This document shows, piece after piece, positions 24,844 to 34,338 of a stretch of 64,000 nt of DNA (the stretch's first letter is position 1; each line of letters opens with the position of its first letter). The translations under genes were made by a program, and so were the position numbers. The stretch is taken from the NCBI GenBank assembly GCA_934254585.1, contig CAKQLF010000001.1, positions 186,001-250,000 on the forward strand, read 5' to 3'. The notes beneath the pieces were generated by a model. The model made no database searches and had not been told where the DNA came from. It was given only the letters and a program-made list of their open reading frames with translations. This DNA is from an uncultured Alphaproteobacteria bacterium (GTDB taxonomy: Bacteria > Pseudomonadota > Alphaproteobacteria > RF32 > CAG-239).

Positions 24844-25878
24844 ATGAAGAAGATTATGGTTTTGTTTGTGGCTATGTTGGCGGCTGTTCCGGCAATCGCA
24901 AAAGTAAGCTTTAAGGCAGAGATTCCGGTTGATGTTGTGGCGGAAAACTCTGTGACGGCAAAAGAAGAAGCAATGAAAAAAGCTCAGCGGCAGGGATTTT
25001 TAGAAGTGGCCGGTCGTTTGGTGAAAAGTGACAAAGTTGAACAATTGCAAAATCTGAGTGATGATGAAATTCTGCATTTTGTGCAGGCAGTCGGCGTGGC
25101 TGACGAAAAAGCCGGCGGCACAAAATATAAAGCTCTTTTGACCGTGCAAATAAATGAGCCGCTTTTGAAAGATTATTTGGCGGAAAATGAAATGATTGAG
25201 GCGGAAACAACAAATCTTTTGGTTATTCCGGTTTATAAAGAAAATACCTATTCCGCTCCGCTGTTATGGGAAAATAATAATCTTTGGAAAACAAATTGGC
25301 GAAGTAAAGGACTGATTAAATTCGGCACAATGCAAGTGCAAACCGCAGATGCGCGTTTTCAGGATATTGAAAATTTGACGGCGGAAAATGCTTTGTATAT
25401 GGACGCGTCTTTATATAACACAATTTCTAATCGTTTTGGTTCGGACAGAGTGTATGTGGTTTATGCCGAAACAATGGGCAATGGTGACTTGAAGGTCACG
25501 CTTAAAAATGAAAAAAGCAAAACGGAAAACAGTTTTTCGGTGTATAATAACGATGAGGAAAATCTGTTTGAAAAGGCCATAGAAAAAAGCGTTATGTTTA
25601 TTTCTAATATGGAGCGTGAAGCGGAAAGCAACGAGGGAACTGTTGCCGGCGGAGTGATGAACGCTGTGTATGAATATAATAATATGAAAGATTGGCTCAC
25701 TAAAAATGCGGCAATAACCGCGTTGCCGCAAGTTGATGGTATTGACATTAAAAGTTTGGGCGGAGGTAAAGTGAGTTTTACTATTAATTATAACGGTTCG
25801 GCAGATGAGTTGCTAGAAGCTTTGCAAGGGCTCGGAATAAGCCACGAAACAGCTGATAATTTCTATATATTGAGGTAA
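24844..25878 (+). CDS. DUF2066 domain protein, exported
   Basis: A 344-residue exported protein with a signal peptide (residues 1-20, ending AIA). The first 130 residues follow the DUF2066 pattern: a beta-strand pair, then AKEEAMKKAQRQGFLEVAGRLV, a helix with regular Ala and Arg, and later LLVIPVYKENTYS. Functions are unknown in this family. It stands six bases upstream of the AI-2E family transporter gene, an association also seen in other alphaproteobacteria. AAGGAG precedes the ATG. Confidence 0.78.
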   Translation: MKKIMVLFVAMLAAVPAIAKVSFKAEIPVDVVAENSVTAKEEAMKKAQRQGFLEVAGRLVKSDKVEQLQNLSDDEILHFVQAVGVADEKAGGTKYKALLTVQINEPLLKDYLAENEMIEAETTNLLVIPVYKENTYSAPLLWENNNLWKTNWRSKGLIKFGTMQVQTADARFQDIENLTAENALYMDASLYNTISNRFGSDRVYVVYAETMGNGDLKVTLKNEKSKTENSFSVYNNDEENLFEKAIEKSVMFISNMEREAESNEGTVAGGVMNAVYEYNNMKDWLTKNAAITALPQVDGIDIKSLGGGKVSFTINYNGSADELLEALQGLGISHETADNFYILR

Positions 25879-25883
25879 TTGAA

Positions 25884-26951
25884 ATGGTAAAAAAAGATGT
25901 TGATACACAGCGTTATTTGCTGATTATGGGAGTGTTTTTAGTGAGCGGAGTTTTTTTATATGCTCTTCGTTCTGTGCTGTTGCCGTTTGTGGTCGGAATA
26001 GTATTGGCCTATTTTTTGGATCCGTTGGTAAGCAAAATTTCTAAAGATAGCGGAACTTCTCGTACTGTGGCGACAACTTTGGTTATGGCCGTGGCTTTGC
26101 TTGTTTTGCTGCCGACATTGATTTTGTTGTTGAGTGTATTGTTTTCTCAAGCGGCGGAATACGCCGCTAAACTTCCGGACTATGCCCGCTCTTTTGCGCA
26201 AAGAATTTTGCCGGTGTTAGAAGAGATGAAATCAAAGGTCGGACTGAATTATGGTAATGTGGAAAAAATGCTGCAGGAAAATACAGTCAATTATTTAAAA
26301 ATTTTGGGCAAAGTGGCTCAAAGTATTGTGGCCAATGGTTTTGCTTTTATAAACGTTATGTCTTTGTTATTGATTTCTCCGGTGGTGGCTTTTTATATGC
26401 TGCGCGATTGGCATAAGTTTACCGGAAAAATTAAAGGATTGATACCGCAAAAACATAAAAAAAATGTTTTGGAAGGAATGCAGGAAGTTAATCGTATTAT
26501 TTCCGGATATCTCCGTGGTCAGGCTTTGGTTTGTTTGTGCTTAGGTTCCTATTATTCTTTGGGACTGTGGTTGGTTGGCTTGGAAATGGGAATATTTGTC
26601 GGTTTTTTAGCCGGACTTATCTCTTTTATTCCGTATGTGGGAAGTATTTCCGGATTTTTGATGGCGATGGCCTTGGTGGTTACTCAATATGGAACACTTC
26701 CAAGAATTGTGGCGGTTCTGGTGGTGTTTTGCATAGGTCAATTTGTGGAAGGTAATTTCTTGACGCCAAAACTGGTAGGTGAAAATATCGGCTTGCATCC
26801 GGTTTGGGTTATGTTTGCTTTGCTAGCGGGCGGAGTATTGTTGGGATTGCTCGGAATGATTATAGCTGTTCCGTGCGCGGCAATAATCGGAGTATGGCTG
26901 AAATATCTGATTAGAAATTATAAGCAAAGTTCGATGTATTTGGAAAATTAG
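25884..26951 (+). CDS. AI-2E family transporter (PerM-like)
   Basis: A 355-residue membrane protein of the AI-2E exporter/PerM superfamily. About eight hydrophobic segments are visible. Family landmarks are the early VVGIVLAYFLDPLVSKI, the long helical cytoplasmic segment around residues 85-140, and the C-terminal FVEGNFLTPKLVGENIGLHPVWVMFALLAGG, cited here by its FVEGNFLTPKLVG start near residue 287. The substrate of most members is not known despite the family name. It ends four bases inside the convergent helical gene. Confidence 0.92.
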   Translation: MVKKDVDTQRYLLIMGVFLVSGVFLYALRSVLLPFVVGIVLAYFLDPLVSKISKDSGTSRTVATTLVMAVALLVLLPTLILLLSVLFSQAAEYAAKLPDYARSFAQRILPVLEEMKSKVGLNYGNVEKMLQENTVNYLKILGKVAQSIVANGFAFINVMSLLLISPVVAFYMLRDWHKFTGKIKGLIPQKHKKNVLEGMQEVNRIISGYLRGQALVCLCLGSYYSLGLWLVGLEMGIFVGFLAGLISFIPYVGSISGFLMAMALVVTQYGTLPRIVAVLVVFCIGQFVEGNFLTPKLVGENIGLHPVWVMFALLAGGVLLGLLGMIIAVPCAAIIGVWLKYLIRNYKQSSMYLEN

Positions 26952-27817
26952 TAATTGCGATTTTGGTCTTTTAGTATCAGGTGATTTAAAATGTTGTCTA
27001 TTAATTTTTCCTGATGACGTGCATTGCTGCCAAAATTGTAAGCCTCTTCATATTTCTTTTGTTGGTAGGCAATGGTTTGCAATTCCTGATATATTTTGAC
27101 TTTAGCGCGATAAGTTTTCATCCGACCTTCACCATTTTTGCCAAGAGCATCAATTTTTTGCAACAAAAGGTCGGTGCGTTCTTCTGCGGACAGCGGTGAC
27201 TTTAACCGCTCATCAATGTCGGCAATTTTTTGGCGAGCCGCGTCAATGCGATGCTTTTTCTTGGCGGTATTGTAGGCTTTATTTTTTTCACGCTTTTGCT
27301 CTTGCACGGAAGCTGTCGGAATTATGGTGGATTTTTGTTTAATAAGCTGTGATAATTTGTGTTTAAGGTTATAATTGGTATACGCCGAATGTAAATTCAA
27401 AAGTAATGAAGCTTCTTTTAAGTCGGAAACATAGGAACTGTCAAGAATAGATATTTTTTTGTAAAGAGTATTCAAGTAACCAACTGTTCCTTCAATATAT
27501 TTTTCACGTCCGGTTAAAACCAAATCATACATTTTGGCTCGTACAAAAACCGGAAGTTCGGGGGTATCGGCCAGTTTTTCATATTCGGTAATTATTTTTT
27601 CATCCTGCTCAGTGCCTTCACGGTCTTCTTCGGATAGAATATCAATAATTTGTTTGGTTTCCGTATTAAACTTTTTAAAAAAGTCCTTTTTTTCTTCCGG
27701 CAAGATTTTTTCCAACTTTTTATAAGCCGCAACAGATAAATCGTGACCTTCGCAGTCATATCGTTCTACAAAAAGATGCTTGAAATAGTTGGAGATTAAA
27801 GATTTCTCGCCGGTCAT
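26948..27817 (-). CDS. unknown helical protein, 289 aa
   Basis: I do not recognise this protein. It is soluble, Lys/Glu-rich and probably all helical, with coiled-coil-like stretches at about residues 165-215 (many Lys, Arg, Glu and Ala in heptad-like order). No signal peptide, cysteines in motifs or catalytic pattern are seen. It is followed upstream on the same strand by a GNAT acetyltransferase ending three bases before this start, so the two are cotranscribed. A role cannot be given. Confidence 0.65.
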   Translation of the reverse strand: MTGEKSLISNYFKHLFVERYDCEGHDLSVAAYKKLEKILPEEKKDFFKKFNTETKQIIDILSEEDREGTEQDEKIITEYEKLADTPELPVFVRAKMYDLVLTGREKYIEGTVGYLNTLYKKISILDSSYVSDLKEASLLLNLHSAYTNYNLKHKLSQLIKQKSTIIPTASVQEQKREKNKAYNTAKKKHRIDAARQKIADIDERLKSPLSAEERTDLLLQKIDALGKNGEGRMKTYRAKVKIYQELQTIAYQQKKYEEAYNFGSNARHQEKLIDNILNHLILKDQNRNY

Positions 27818-27820
27818 ATT

Positions 27821-28258
27821 TTATAAGTCCTTCACCATTTTCAAAAAGGTTATACCCTGTTCATTGAAAGCATCACCTTCCGAGTGATAGCCCATTTTCT
27901 CATAGAAGCCGACAACGGAGAGCATTGCGTGCATAATTATTTGGCTGAAACCGGCATCTTTGGCACGTTTTTCTGCATATTTAACCAGTTCACGACCCAC
28001 GCCTTCTCCGCGATAGACAGTGTCGACGGCTACTTGCATCAGACGGATTTTTTCATTGTCCAACGGAGCCAAAATCAGACCGCCGACCAATTTGTCGTCC
28101 AACTGTTCAACACAGCCTATGTGTAAATAATTAGCCTCTTGAGGTCGAAACGAATCGAGAAATTTTAAGCCCAAAGGTTCTAAAAGAATTTTATATCTCA
28201 ACTCCACCAATTCATTATAACGTGAAGAGCCGAAATCAATATCAATCATTTTTCTCAT
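27821..28258 (-). CDS. GNAT family N-acetyltransferase
   Basis: A 145-residue GNAT acetyltransferase. The acetyl-CoA loop reads VDTVYRGEGVGRELVKYAEKRA, shortened here to YRGEGVGRELV near residues 82-92, and motif B is IIMHAMLSVVGFYEKMGYH. The start is the ATG at 28258 with AGAGG eight bases upstream; a GTG three codons earlier is possible. The substrate (small molecule or protein) is not determined. It is the first gene of a two-gene minus-strand unit with the helical unknown. Confidence 0.9.
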   Translation of the reverse strand: MRKMIDIDFGSSRYNELVELRYKILLEPLGLKFLDSFRPQEANYLHIGCVEQLDDKLVGGLILAPLDNEKIRLMQVAVDTVYRGEGVGRELVKYAEKRAKDAGFSQIIMHAMLSVVGFYEKMGYHSEGDAFNEQGITFLKMVKDL

Positions 28259-28344
28259 TTTTAACACCTCTTATATTTTTTCTATAATTAAAACATATTT
28301 TTGTTTGCTTGACAATAGCTATTATCGGAAAGGTTAAAAATAAA

Positions 28345-28368
28345 AAGAGGTGTCAGACGACACCTCTT
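28345..28368 (-). terminator. rho-independent terminator downstream of ppiC-type gene
   Basis: A perfect ten-base-pair stem (AAGAGGTGTC and its complement) closes a four-base loop, and a T-rich tract follows on the minus strand. It stands 18 bases after the PpiC stop. Confidence 0.88.
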
Positions 28369-28386
28369 AAAAACAAAAGAAAACGC

Positions 28387-29226
28387 TTAATTCTTTTCTT
28401 CATCAACAATTTTTTTGCCTTTCAGGTCAAATTTTTCGATTTGCGCATTTTTGTGTAAATCGGCAACAATTTGTCCTACGGCTTGTTGTGAAAGATTGCC
28501 TTTAATTTGTTCGGCAACTTCTTCAAACGCCAAAGGTTTAGAATCTCTGGTGTCTTCAACCAAGATAACGTGATAACCAAATTCGGTTTTTACCGGTTTT
28601 TGTGAAAAAGTACCTTTTTTCATTGCAAAGGCGGCTTGTGAAAATTCAGGAACCATTGCTTCGGCGGTGAAATAACCTAAATCGGCTTGATCTTTAGAAT
28701 ATTTCTTAGCTAATTCATCAAATGAAGCTGATTTTTTATTCAGTTTAGCAATAATTTCTTTAGCCAAATCTTCGGTATCAACCAAAATGTGTTTAGCTTT
28801 AATTTCTTTTTCACTTTTGAAGTTGGCAACATATTCATCGTAAACTTTTTTCACTTCTGCGTCGGTTACTTTTTGGGCAATTTGCTGTTCAATATAAATT
28901 TTACGAGCCAAATCATCTTGCATAGCGGCAAGTTCTTTGGTGTATTCTTCAGAAGTTTGAACATTGGCGGCGTTGGCTGCCTGTAAAGCCAATTTGCTGT
29001 TAATCATCACTTCCAAAGCGCGATTATAAAACTCTTCAAAAGACACTTGTGCTTTAATTTGCGGCGTTTGCTCATAAGCTTCTTTAATATCGGCAACGGT
29101 AATTTGTTCGCCGTTAACCACAGCGGCAACGCCATTGTTTCTTTCGGCATATACTTTGTATGTGAAAGCTCCGGCTAACAACACAACAACAGCAGCGGCT
29201 GTTGCGAAAACATATTTTTTCTGCAT
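28387..29226 (-). CDS. PpiC-type peptidyl-prolyl isomerase, envelope chaperone
   Basis: A 279-residue exported or membrane-anchored chaperone. A hydrophobic N-terminus (residues 5-27) has no clear cleavage Cys. An SurA-like N-terminal helical domain follows (VAAVVNGEQITVADIKEAYE). The parvulin domain is centred on residues 130-225: IKAKHILVDTEDLA, ELAKKYSKDQADLGYFTAEAMVPEFSQAAF and the FGYHVILVEDTR end. It should help fold proteins on the way to the outer membrane. AGGAGG precedes the ATG. SurA, the other parvulin chaperone, begins at 63519. Confidence 0.92.
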   Translation of the reverse strand: MQKKYVFATAAAVVVLLAGAFTYKVYAERNNGVAAVVNGEQITVADIKEAYEQTPQIKAQVSFEEFYNRALEVMINSKLALQAANAANVQTSEEYTKELAAMQDDLARKIYIEQQIAQKVTDAEVKKVYDEYVANFKSEKEIKAKHILVDTEDLAKEIIAKLNKKSASFDELAKKYSKDQADLGYFTAEAMVPEFSQAAFAMKKGTFSQKPVKTEFGYHVILVEDTRDSKPLAFEEVAEQIKGNLSQQAVGQIVADLHKNAQIEKFDLKGKKIVDEEKN

Positions 29227-29325
29227 AAATTCCTCCTAAAAATATAAATCGTTTGTATAATATAAGCAATTTCCATAAAATTCAAAGGATTTTTTTGCAA
29301 TGGTTTATAACTTTTATCCAAGGTC

Positions 29326-29354
29326 TTGACTTTGGGATTTATTCAAACTAAATG
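29326..29354 (+). promoter_or_regulatory. candidate secA promoter
   Basis: TTGACT at 29326-29331 and TAAATG at 29349-29354 are 17 bases apart, in the 160-base gap before secA. The -35 is close to consensus; the -10 is weak. The same TAAATG pattern occurs after TTGACA upstream of ybjN. Confidence 0.35.
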
Positions 29355-29386
29355 TATTTTGAAACAATATATTGTAAGGAACGTCT

Positions 29387-32056
29387 ATGTTAGGAAAAAT
29401 CGCTCGTAAGGTGTTTGGCAGTGCCAATGACCGTTTTGTAAAAAAACAATATCGTACAGTTAATCAGATTAATGCGTTGGAACCGGATTTTATAAAATTA
29501 TCCGATGATGAACTTAAAGCAAAAACAGCAGAATTTCGTCAGCGTTTGCAAAAAGGTGAAACTCTTGATGATATTCTTCCGGAAGCGTTTGCTACTGTGC
29601 GTGAAGCCTCTAAACGGGTGATGGGGCAGCGTCATTATGATGTGCAATTAATCGGTGGTATTGTTTTGCACAAAGGTATGATTGCCGAAATGAAAACCGG
29701 TGAGGGTAAAACTTTGGTTGCTACTCTGGCTGCGTATTTGAATGCGTTGGAAGGAAAAGGCGTTCACGTTGTTACGGTTAATGACTATTTGGCTAAACGT
29801 GATGCGGAATGGATGGGAAAAATATACCGCTTTTTAGGCTTGACCGTAGATTATATTATTCACGGAAAAAATGATAACGAACGTCGCTTGGCTTATAACT
29901 CGGATATTGTGTATGCGACAAATAATGAACTTGGTTTTGACTATTTGCGCGATAATATGAAATTTAGTCTGTATGAGCGTGTGCAACGTGATTTCAATTA
30001 TGCCATCGTTGATGAAGTGGATTCCATATTGATTGATGAAGCCAGAACTCCGCTGATTATTTCAGGAGAGGCTGAAGATTCATCTGCCACATATATAAGT
30101 GTTTCTAATTTGATGCCGCAACTGGTGGCCGAAGATTATGAAAAAGATGAAAAACAGAAAAATGTAACCTTGACCGAAGCCGGTATGGAACACGTTGAAA
30201 AATTGTTGCGCGAGGCCGGACTGATTAAGGAAGGTTCTTTGTATGATATCGGTAATGTCGGCTTGGTTCAGCACGTTAACAATGCTTTGCGCGCGCACAA
30301 AATGTTCCAAAAAGATGTGGACTATATCGTTAAAGACGGCAAGGTGGTAATTGTAGACGAATTTACCGGACGTATTATGGAAGGGCGTCGTTTCAGCGAC
30401 GGATTGCATCAGGCGTTGGAGGCTAAAGAAGGGGTGAAAATTCAATCGGAAAACCAAACTTTGGCTTCTATTACTTTCCAAAATTATTTCCGTTTATATC
30501 CGAAATTGGCAGGTATGACCGGTACGGCAATGACCGAAGAAACCGAGTTTTGTGACATATATAATTTGGTTTGTGTGGAAATTCCTACCAATAAGCCGGT
30601 GCAGCGTCAAGACCTGCACGATGAAATTTATCGGACGGAAGGTGAAAAATATCGGGCTATTATCAACACAATTTTAGATTGTCATCGCCGCGGACAGCCG
30701 GTTTTGGTCGGCACAACTTCTGTGGAAAAATCTGAAGTTGTGGCAAATTTGTTGCATAAAGCTGCTCCCGATTTGAAATTTGAGGTGTTAAATGCCCGCT
30801 ATCATGAACGTGAAGCCGCTATTGTGGCTCAAGCAGGTGTTTCCGGTGCGGTGACCATTGCTACCAATATGGCAGGACGCGGTACGGATATTCAATTGGG
30901 CGGTAATCCGGAAATGAAGTTGCAGGAAATGTTGAAAGGCGATGAAACTCCGGAACAAATTGCAGCTCTGAAAACTAAAATAGAGGCCGAAGTCGCTGCA
31001 GACAAGGAAAAAGTGTTGGCTGCGGGAGGTTTATATATTTTGGGAACGGAACGTCACGAAAGCAGACGTATAGATAATCAGTTGCGCGGTCGTGCCGGAC
31101 GTCAGGGTGACCCCGGTACTTCAAAATTTTTCCTTTCAATGCAAGATGATTTAATGCGGATATTCGGGTCAGAAAAAATGGCAAACGTTTTGCAACGTCT
31201 TGGCTTGCCGGAAGGTGAGGCTCTTGTTCACCCTTGGATTAGCAAGGCATTAGAAAAAGCTCAGCAGAAAGTTGAAGAACGTAACTTTGATATTCGTAAG
31301 AATTTGCTCAAATATGATAATGTTATGAATGAACAACGCAAAATTATTTATGAGCAACGTCGCGAAATTATGGAAAGCGAAGATTTGTCCGACACCATTA
31401 AAGATATGCGTGATGAATATTTGGAAGGGATTATTAATTCTCACGTTCCTTATGGTACAGGTGCCGAAGAATGGGATAAAGAGGGATTAAAACAGGATTT
31501 GTTTGCCGCTACGGGTTTTGTTTTACCGATTACAAATTGGTGTAATGAACCTGAATTGGACAGTGAAAGTTTGAAAGAGCGCGTTTTACAGGAAATTGAT
31601 AATCGAATGTCGGAACGTGAAAAAACATTACCGGAAGATGCTGTAAAAATGGTGCAGAAAAGCATATTCCTGCAAGTTCTTGACCAGTTGTGGAAAGACC
31701 ATATTGCTACCTTGGACTTAATGCGTCATACCATTGTTTTGCGCGCTTACGGACAAAAAGACCCGTTGAATGAATATAAAAAAGAAGCATTTAATATGTT
31801 TTCCAGAATGTTAGATGTTTTGAAACAGCGGGTGACAGTCGTTATTTGTCATACGGTTATTCAAACAGACTCTCAGGAACAAATGCAAAAGGCTATGGAT
31901 AAGGAACAAAATCGTCCTATGTCGGCAGTTCACGAAGGCGATGAACCATTAAAACCATTGGATCCGTCTGTTTTTGAGGGAGTTTCAAGAAATGACCCTT
32001 GTCCTTGCGGCAGTGGTAAAAAATTTAAACATTGTCACGGTAGAATTGTAGGATAG
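29387..32056 (+). CDS. secA: preprotein translocase ATPase SecA
   Basis: An 889-residue SecA, the motor that pushes unfolded proteins through SecYEG. The nucleotide site is MKTGEGKTLVATL near residue 103 with the DEAD-box pattern in VDEVDSILIDEARTPL. The second ATPase half has TNMAGRGTDIQLGG and GRAGRQGDPG. The C-terminus is the zinc-binding DPCPCGSGKKFKHCHG that binds SecB and phospholipid. Length is normal for alphaproteobacteria. It is followed three bases later by a pilin-fold membrane protein. Confidence 0.98.
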   Translation: MLGKIARKVFGSANDRFVKKQYRTVNQINALEPDFIKLSDDELKAKTAEFRQRLQKGETLDDILPEAFATVREASKRVMGQRHYDVQLIGGIVLHKGMIAEMKTGEGKTLVATLAAYLNALEGKGVHVVTVNDYLAKRDAEWMGKIYRFLGLTVDYIIHGKNDNERRLAYNSDIVYATNNELGFDYLRDNMKFSLYERVQRDFNYAIVDEVDSILIDEARTPLIISGEAEDSSATYISVSNLMPQLVAEDYEKDEKQKNVTLTEAGMEHVEKLLREAGLIKEGSLYDIGNVGLVQHVNNALRAHKMFQKDVDYIVKDGKVVIVDEFTGRIMEGRRFSDGLHQALEAKEGVKIQSENQTLASITFQNYFRLYPKLAGMTGTAMTEETEFCDIYNLVCVEIPTNKPVQRQDLHDEIYRTEGEKYRAIINTILDCHRRGQPVLVGTTSVEKSEVVANLLHKAAPDLKFEVLNARYHEREAAIVAQAGVSGAVTIATNMAGRGTDIQLGGNPEMKLQEMLKGDETPEQIAALKTKIEAEVAADKEKVLAAGGLYILGTERHESRRIDNQLRGRAGRQGDPGTSKFFLSMQDDLMRIFGSEKMANVLQRLGLPEGEALVHPWISKALEKAQQKVEERNFDIRKNLLKYDNVMNEQRKIIYEQRREIMESEDLSDTIKDMRDEYLEGIINSHVPYGTGAEEWDKEGLKQDLFAATGFVLPITNWCNEPELDSESLKERVLQEIDNRMSEREKTLPEDAVKMVQKSIFLQVLDQLWKDHIATLDLMRHTIVLRAYGQKDPLNEYKKEAFNMFSRMLDVLKQRVTVVICHTVIQTDSQEQMQKAMDKEQNRPMSAVHEGDEPLKPLDPSVFEGVSRNDPCPCGSGKKFKHCHGRIVG

Positions 32057-32059
32057 CTG

Positions 32060-32914
32060 ATGACTAAGCCGGAAAAAGAACTTAACGCCAACGAGCTTTT
32101 AGTGGCTCAAAAAGCAAAAGAGCGTCGTAAAAAACAGCTGGAAGAAAAAATAAAAGATTTTGTTATTTTAATTTTTGTTATAGCTGTTTTTGGCGGAGGC
32201 GGCGGGTATTATTTATCCAGATTTATGGAAAACAGCCGTGATAATTTGCAGTATATAACTAATTTGAATCAGACTACGCTGCAAATTTCCCAATTGGTTG
32301 ATAATATTCGCAATGTTTATACCATACATCCGGAAATGCAGGAAAACAGTGTCGAAAAGCTTATTGAACTCGGGGCGATACCATCAACAATTGTCCGCGG
32401 CAGTGGAAAAAACAGGTATTTGGTTAATCCGTTTGGCGGAAAAATAGTTATTAAACCATCTGATGTTTTATGGGACAATGCGCGGCGTTTTAGCTCGCCT
32501 ACTTTTAAAATGTCTTATCAGGGACTTTCCAGACAGGCTTGTATAGATTTGGCTATGCTTGATTGGGGAGATACGCTTAAAGGGCTGTTGGCAGTGTCAA
32601 TTGGCGGTGTTGACAATATGACCGGCGAGGATAGTGCTTTGAAAAATATTGATGCCAATCCTGATGAAGAAAAACAAGACATACTTGAAGATGAAAGCCG
32701 ATTCAGAAGAAGAATGAGGCCGCGTCGTCATTATCAGATGACCGTGGCCAAACCTAATGATAAATTTATGCCGACGCCGTTCAGTTTGGGTAACGCTCAA
32801 GCCGGATGTTTTTGCAGTCGTTCGGATTGCTCTTTCGCGTTGCGTTATGCAGTGTTTTCGGTTGACGGAAAACCAATCGAAAAAAGTAAACCGGCCCGAA
32901 ACTTTCGAAAATAA
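32060..32914 (+). CDS. membrane-anchored PilS-like pilin-fold protein
   Basis: A 284-residue protein. A charged cytoplasmic start (residues 1-34) is followed by one Gly-rich membrane helix (about 35-57). The next part resembles the type IVb pilin PilS family: ISQLVDNIRNVYTIH, then LIELGAIPSTIVRG, LVNPFGGKIVIKP and FKMSYQGLSRQACIDLAMLDWGD. The typical prepilin cleavage motif (Gly followed by a hydrophobic helix and Glu at +5) is absent, so it is probably anchored and not assembled as a pilin. Two close cysteines (CFCSRSDC) lie near the C-terminus. It is coupled to secA by a three-base gap. Confidence 0.6.
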   Translation: MTKPEKELNANELLVAQKAKERRKKQLEEKIKDFVILIFVIAVFGGGGGYYLSRFMENSRDNLQYITNLNQTTLQISQLVDNIRNVYTIHPEMQENSVEKLIELGAIPSTIVRGSGKNRYLVNPFGGKIVIKPSDVLWDNARRFSSPTFKMSYQGLSRQACIDLAMLDWGDTLKGLLAVSIGGVDNMTGEDSALKNIDANPDEEKQDILEDESRFRRRMRPRRHYQMTVAKPNDKFMPTPFSLGNAQAGCFCSRSDCSFALRYAVFSVDGKPIEKSKPARNFRK

Positions 32915-32989
32915 AGTCTGAAAAAATTGATTTTTAGGCAAAAAATGCCAGATGCGTCTTTAAAATGTGCAATAAACGCAAAATTTCTG

Positions 32990-33017
32990 TTGTATTGTCA
33001 GTGAAATAAAATATACT
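32990..33017 (+). promoter_or_regulatory. candidate serS promoter
   Basis: TTGTAT at 32990-32995 and TATACT at 33012-33017 are 16 bases apart, about 40 bases before the serS start in a 140-base gap. The -10 is strong. A leader of 30-odd bases fits. Confidence 0.5.
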
Positions 33018-33054
33018 TACTTCCAGATTTAATTTTTAATTTAGGACGTAAGAG

Positions 33055-34338
33055 ATGTTAGATATAAAATTTATTGCCGATAATACCGAGTGGGTAAAGA
33101 AAAGCTTGGGACGCAAAGGTTTTCCGGCTGAAAAAATTGATGAATTGCTGCAGACGTATGCTGACTTAAATAAAATAAAGACTTCTTCACAAGCTTTGGC
33201 TGAAGAAAAAAATAAACTCAGTAACTCAATTAAATCCGCATCAAATGAAGAACGTCCGGCCATTATTGCTAAAAGTAAGGCAATTGGCGAGGAATTTAAG
33301 GTTGAACAAGAAAAATTGGCGGTTTTGCAGGCTCAATTTGATGATATGATTTTGAGAATGCCAAACTATCCGAGTGAAGATAGTCCGGATGGTCCTGATG
33401 ACAGCTACAACGTTGTTCGTCGTCGGGTTGGAGAAATTCCTCATTTTGATTTTACGCCTAAAGACCACGTCGAATTAATGGAGTTTAACGATTGGGGCGA
33501 AATGGAGCGTATTGCCAAAGTTTCAGGTTCGCGCACATACGCTATTAAAAATGATTTGGCTCAATTGGAATTGGCTATTCATATGTTGGTGATGGATAAG
33601 CTGCGGGCTGCAGGTTTTACACTTTTGACCGTTCCGGCTATCTCTAAGGAAAAGCCTTTGTATAACCAAGGCTATTTGCCGTTTGCCCGCGATGAAATTT
33701 ATTATATGCCTGCCGATGATTTATATCTTTCGGGAACAGCTGAGTTGATTTTGAACTCTTTGCGCGCGGACGAATTGCTGACAGAAGCCGATTTACCGGT
33801 GCTGTACGCCGGTTTTTCACCTTGCTTCCGTCGTGAAGCCGGTGCCGCCGGAAAAGATACTCGCGGTTTAGTTCGAGTTCACCAATTTTTCAAAACCGAA
33901 CAGTTTGTTATTTGTAAGAATGATTTGGCTGAAAGTGAAAAATGGCATCAGGTTTTACTTAAAAATTCGGAAGAAATTCTGCAAGACTTGGAATTGCCTT
34001 ATCAGGTTTTGGAGGTTTGTACCGGAGATATGGGAGCTCCAAAATATCGGCAATATGACTTGGAAGCTTGGGTTCCTTCTCAGAATTGTTATCGTGAAAC
34101 TCATTCTTGCTCGAATATTACGGATTGGCAGGCACGCCGCACAAATTTACGCTATCGTGACAATGCCGACGGAAAAGTTAAGTATTGCTATACATTGAAC
34201 AATACGGGAATTGCGACTCCGAGAGCTTTGGTGCCGTTTATTGAAAATCATCAACAAGCTGATGGGACTGTCCGTATTCCGGAAAAATTACAGCCGTATT
34301 TGGGTGGTAAAAAGTTTATTGGTAAAAATGCTGAGTAA
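33055..34338 (+). CDS. serS: seryl-tRNA synthetase
   Basis: A 427-residue class II synthetase that charges tRNA-Ser. The N-terminal 110 residues form the tRNA-binding antiparallel coiled coil (LLQTYADLNKIKTSSQALAEEKNKLSNSI region). Motif 2 is FSPCFRREAGAAGKDTRGLVRVHQF and motif 3 is TLNNTGIATPRALV. ATG at 33055 follows a TAGGACG-type site. Its stop overlaps the HD hydrolase start as TAATG, so serS heads a coupled plus-strand unit of at least three genes. Confidence 0.97.
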   Translation: MLDIKFIADNTEWVKKSLGRKGFPAEKIDELLQTYADLNKIKTSSQALAEEKNKLSNSIKSASNEERPAIIAKSKAIGEEFKVEQEKLAVLQAQFDDMILRMPNYPSEDSPDGPDDSYNVVRRRVGEIPHFDFTPKDHVELMEFNDWGEMERIAKVSGSRTYAIKNDLAQLELAIHMLVMDKLRAAGFTLLTVPAISKEKPLYNQGYLPFARDEIYYMPADDLYLSGTAELILNSLRADELLTEADLPVLYAGFSPCFRREAGAAGKDTRGLVRVHQFFKTEQFVICKNDLAESEKWHQVLLKNSEEILQDLELPYQVLEVCTGDMGAPKYRQYDLEAWVPSQNCYRETHSCSNITDWQARRTNLRYRDNADGKVKYCYTLNNTGIATPRALVPFIENHQQADGTVRIPEKLQPYLGGKKFIGKNAE

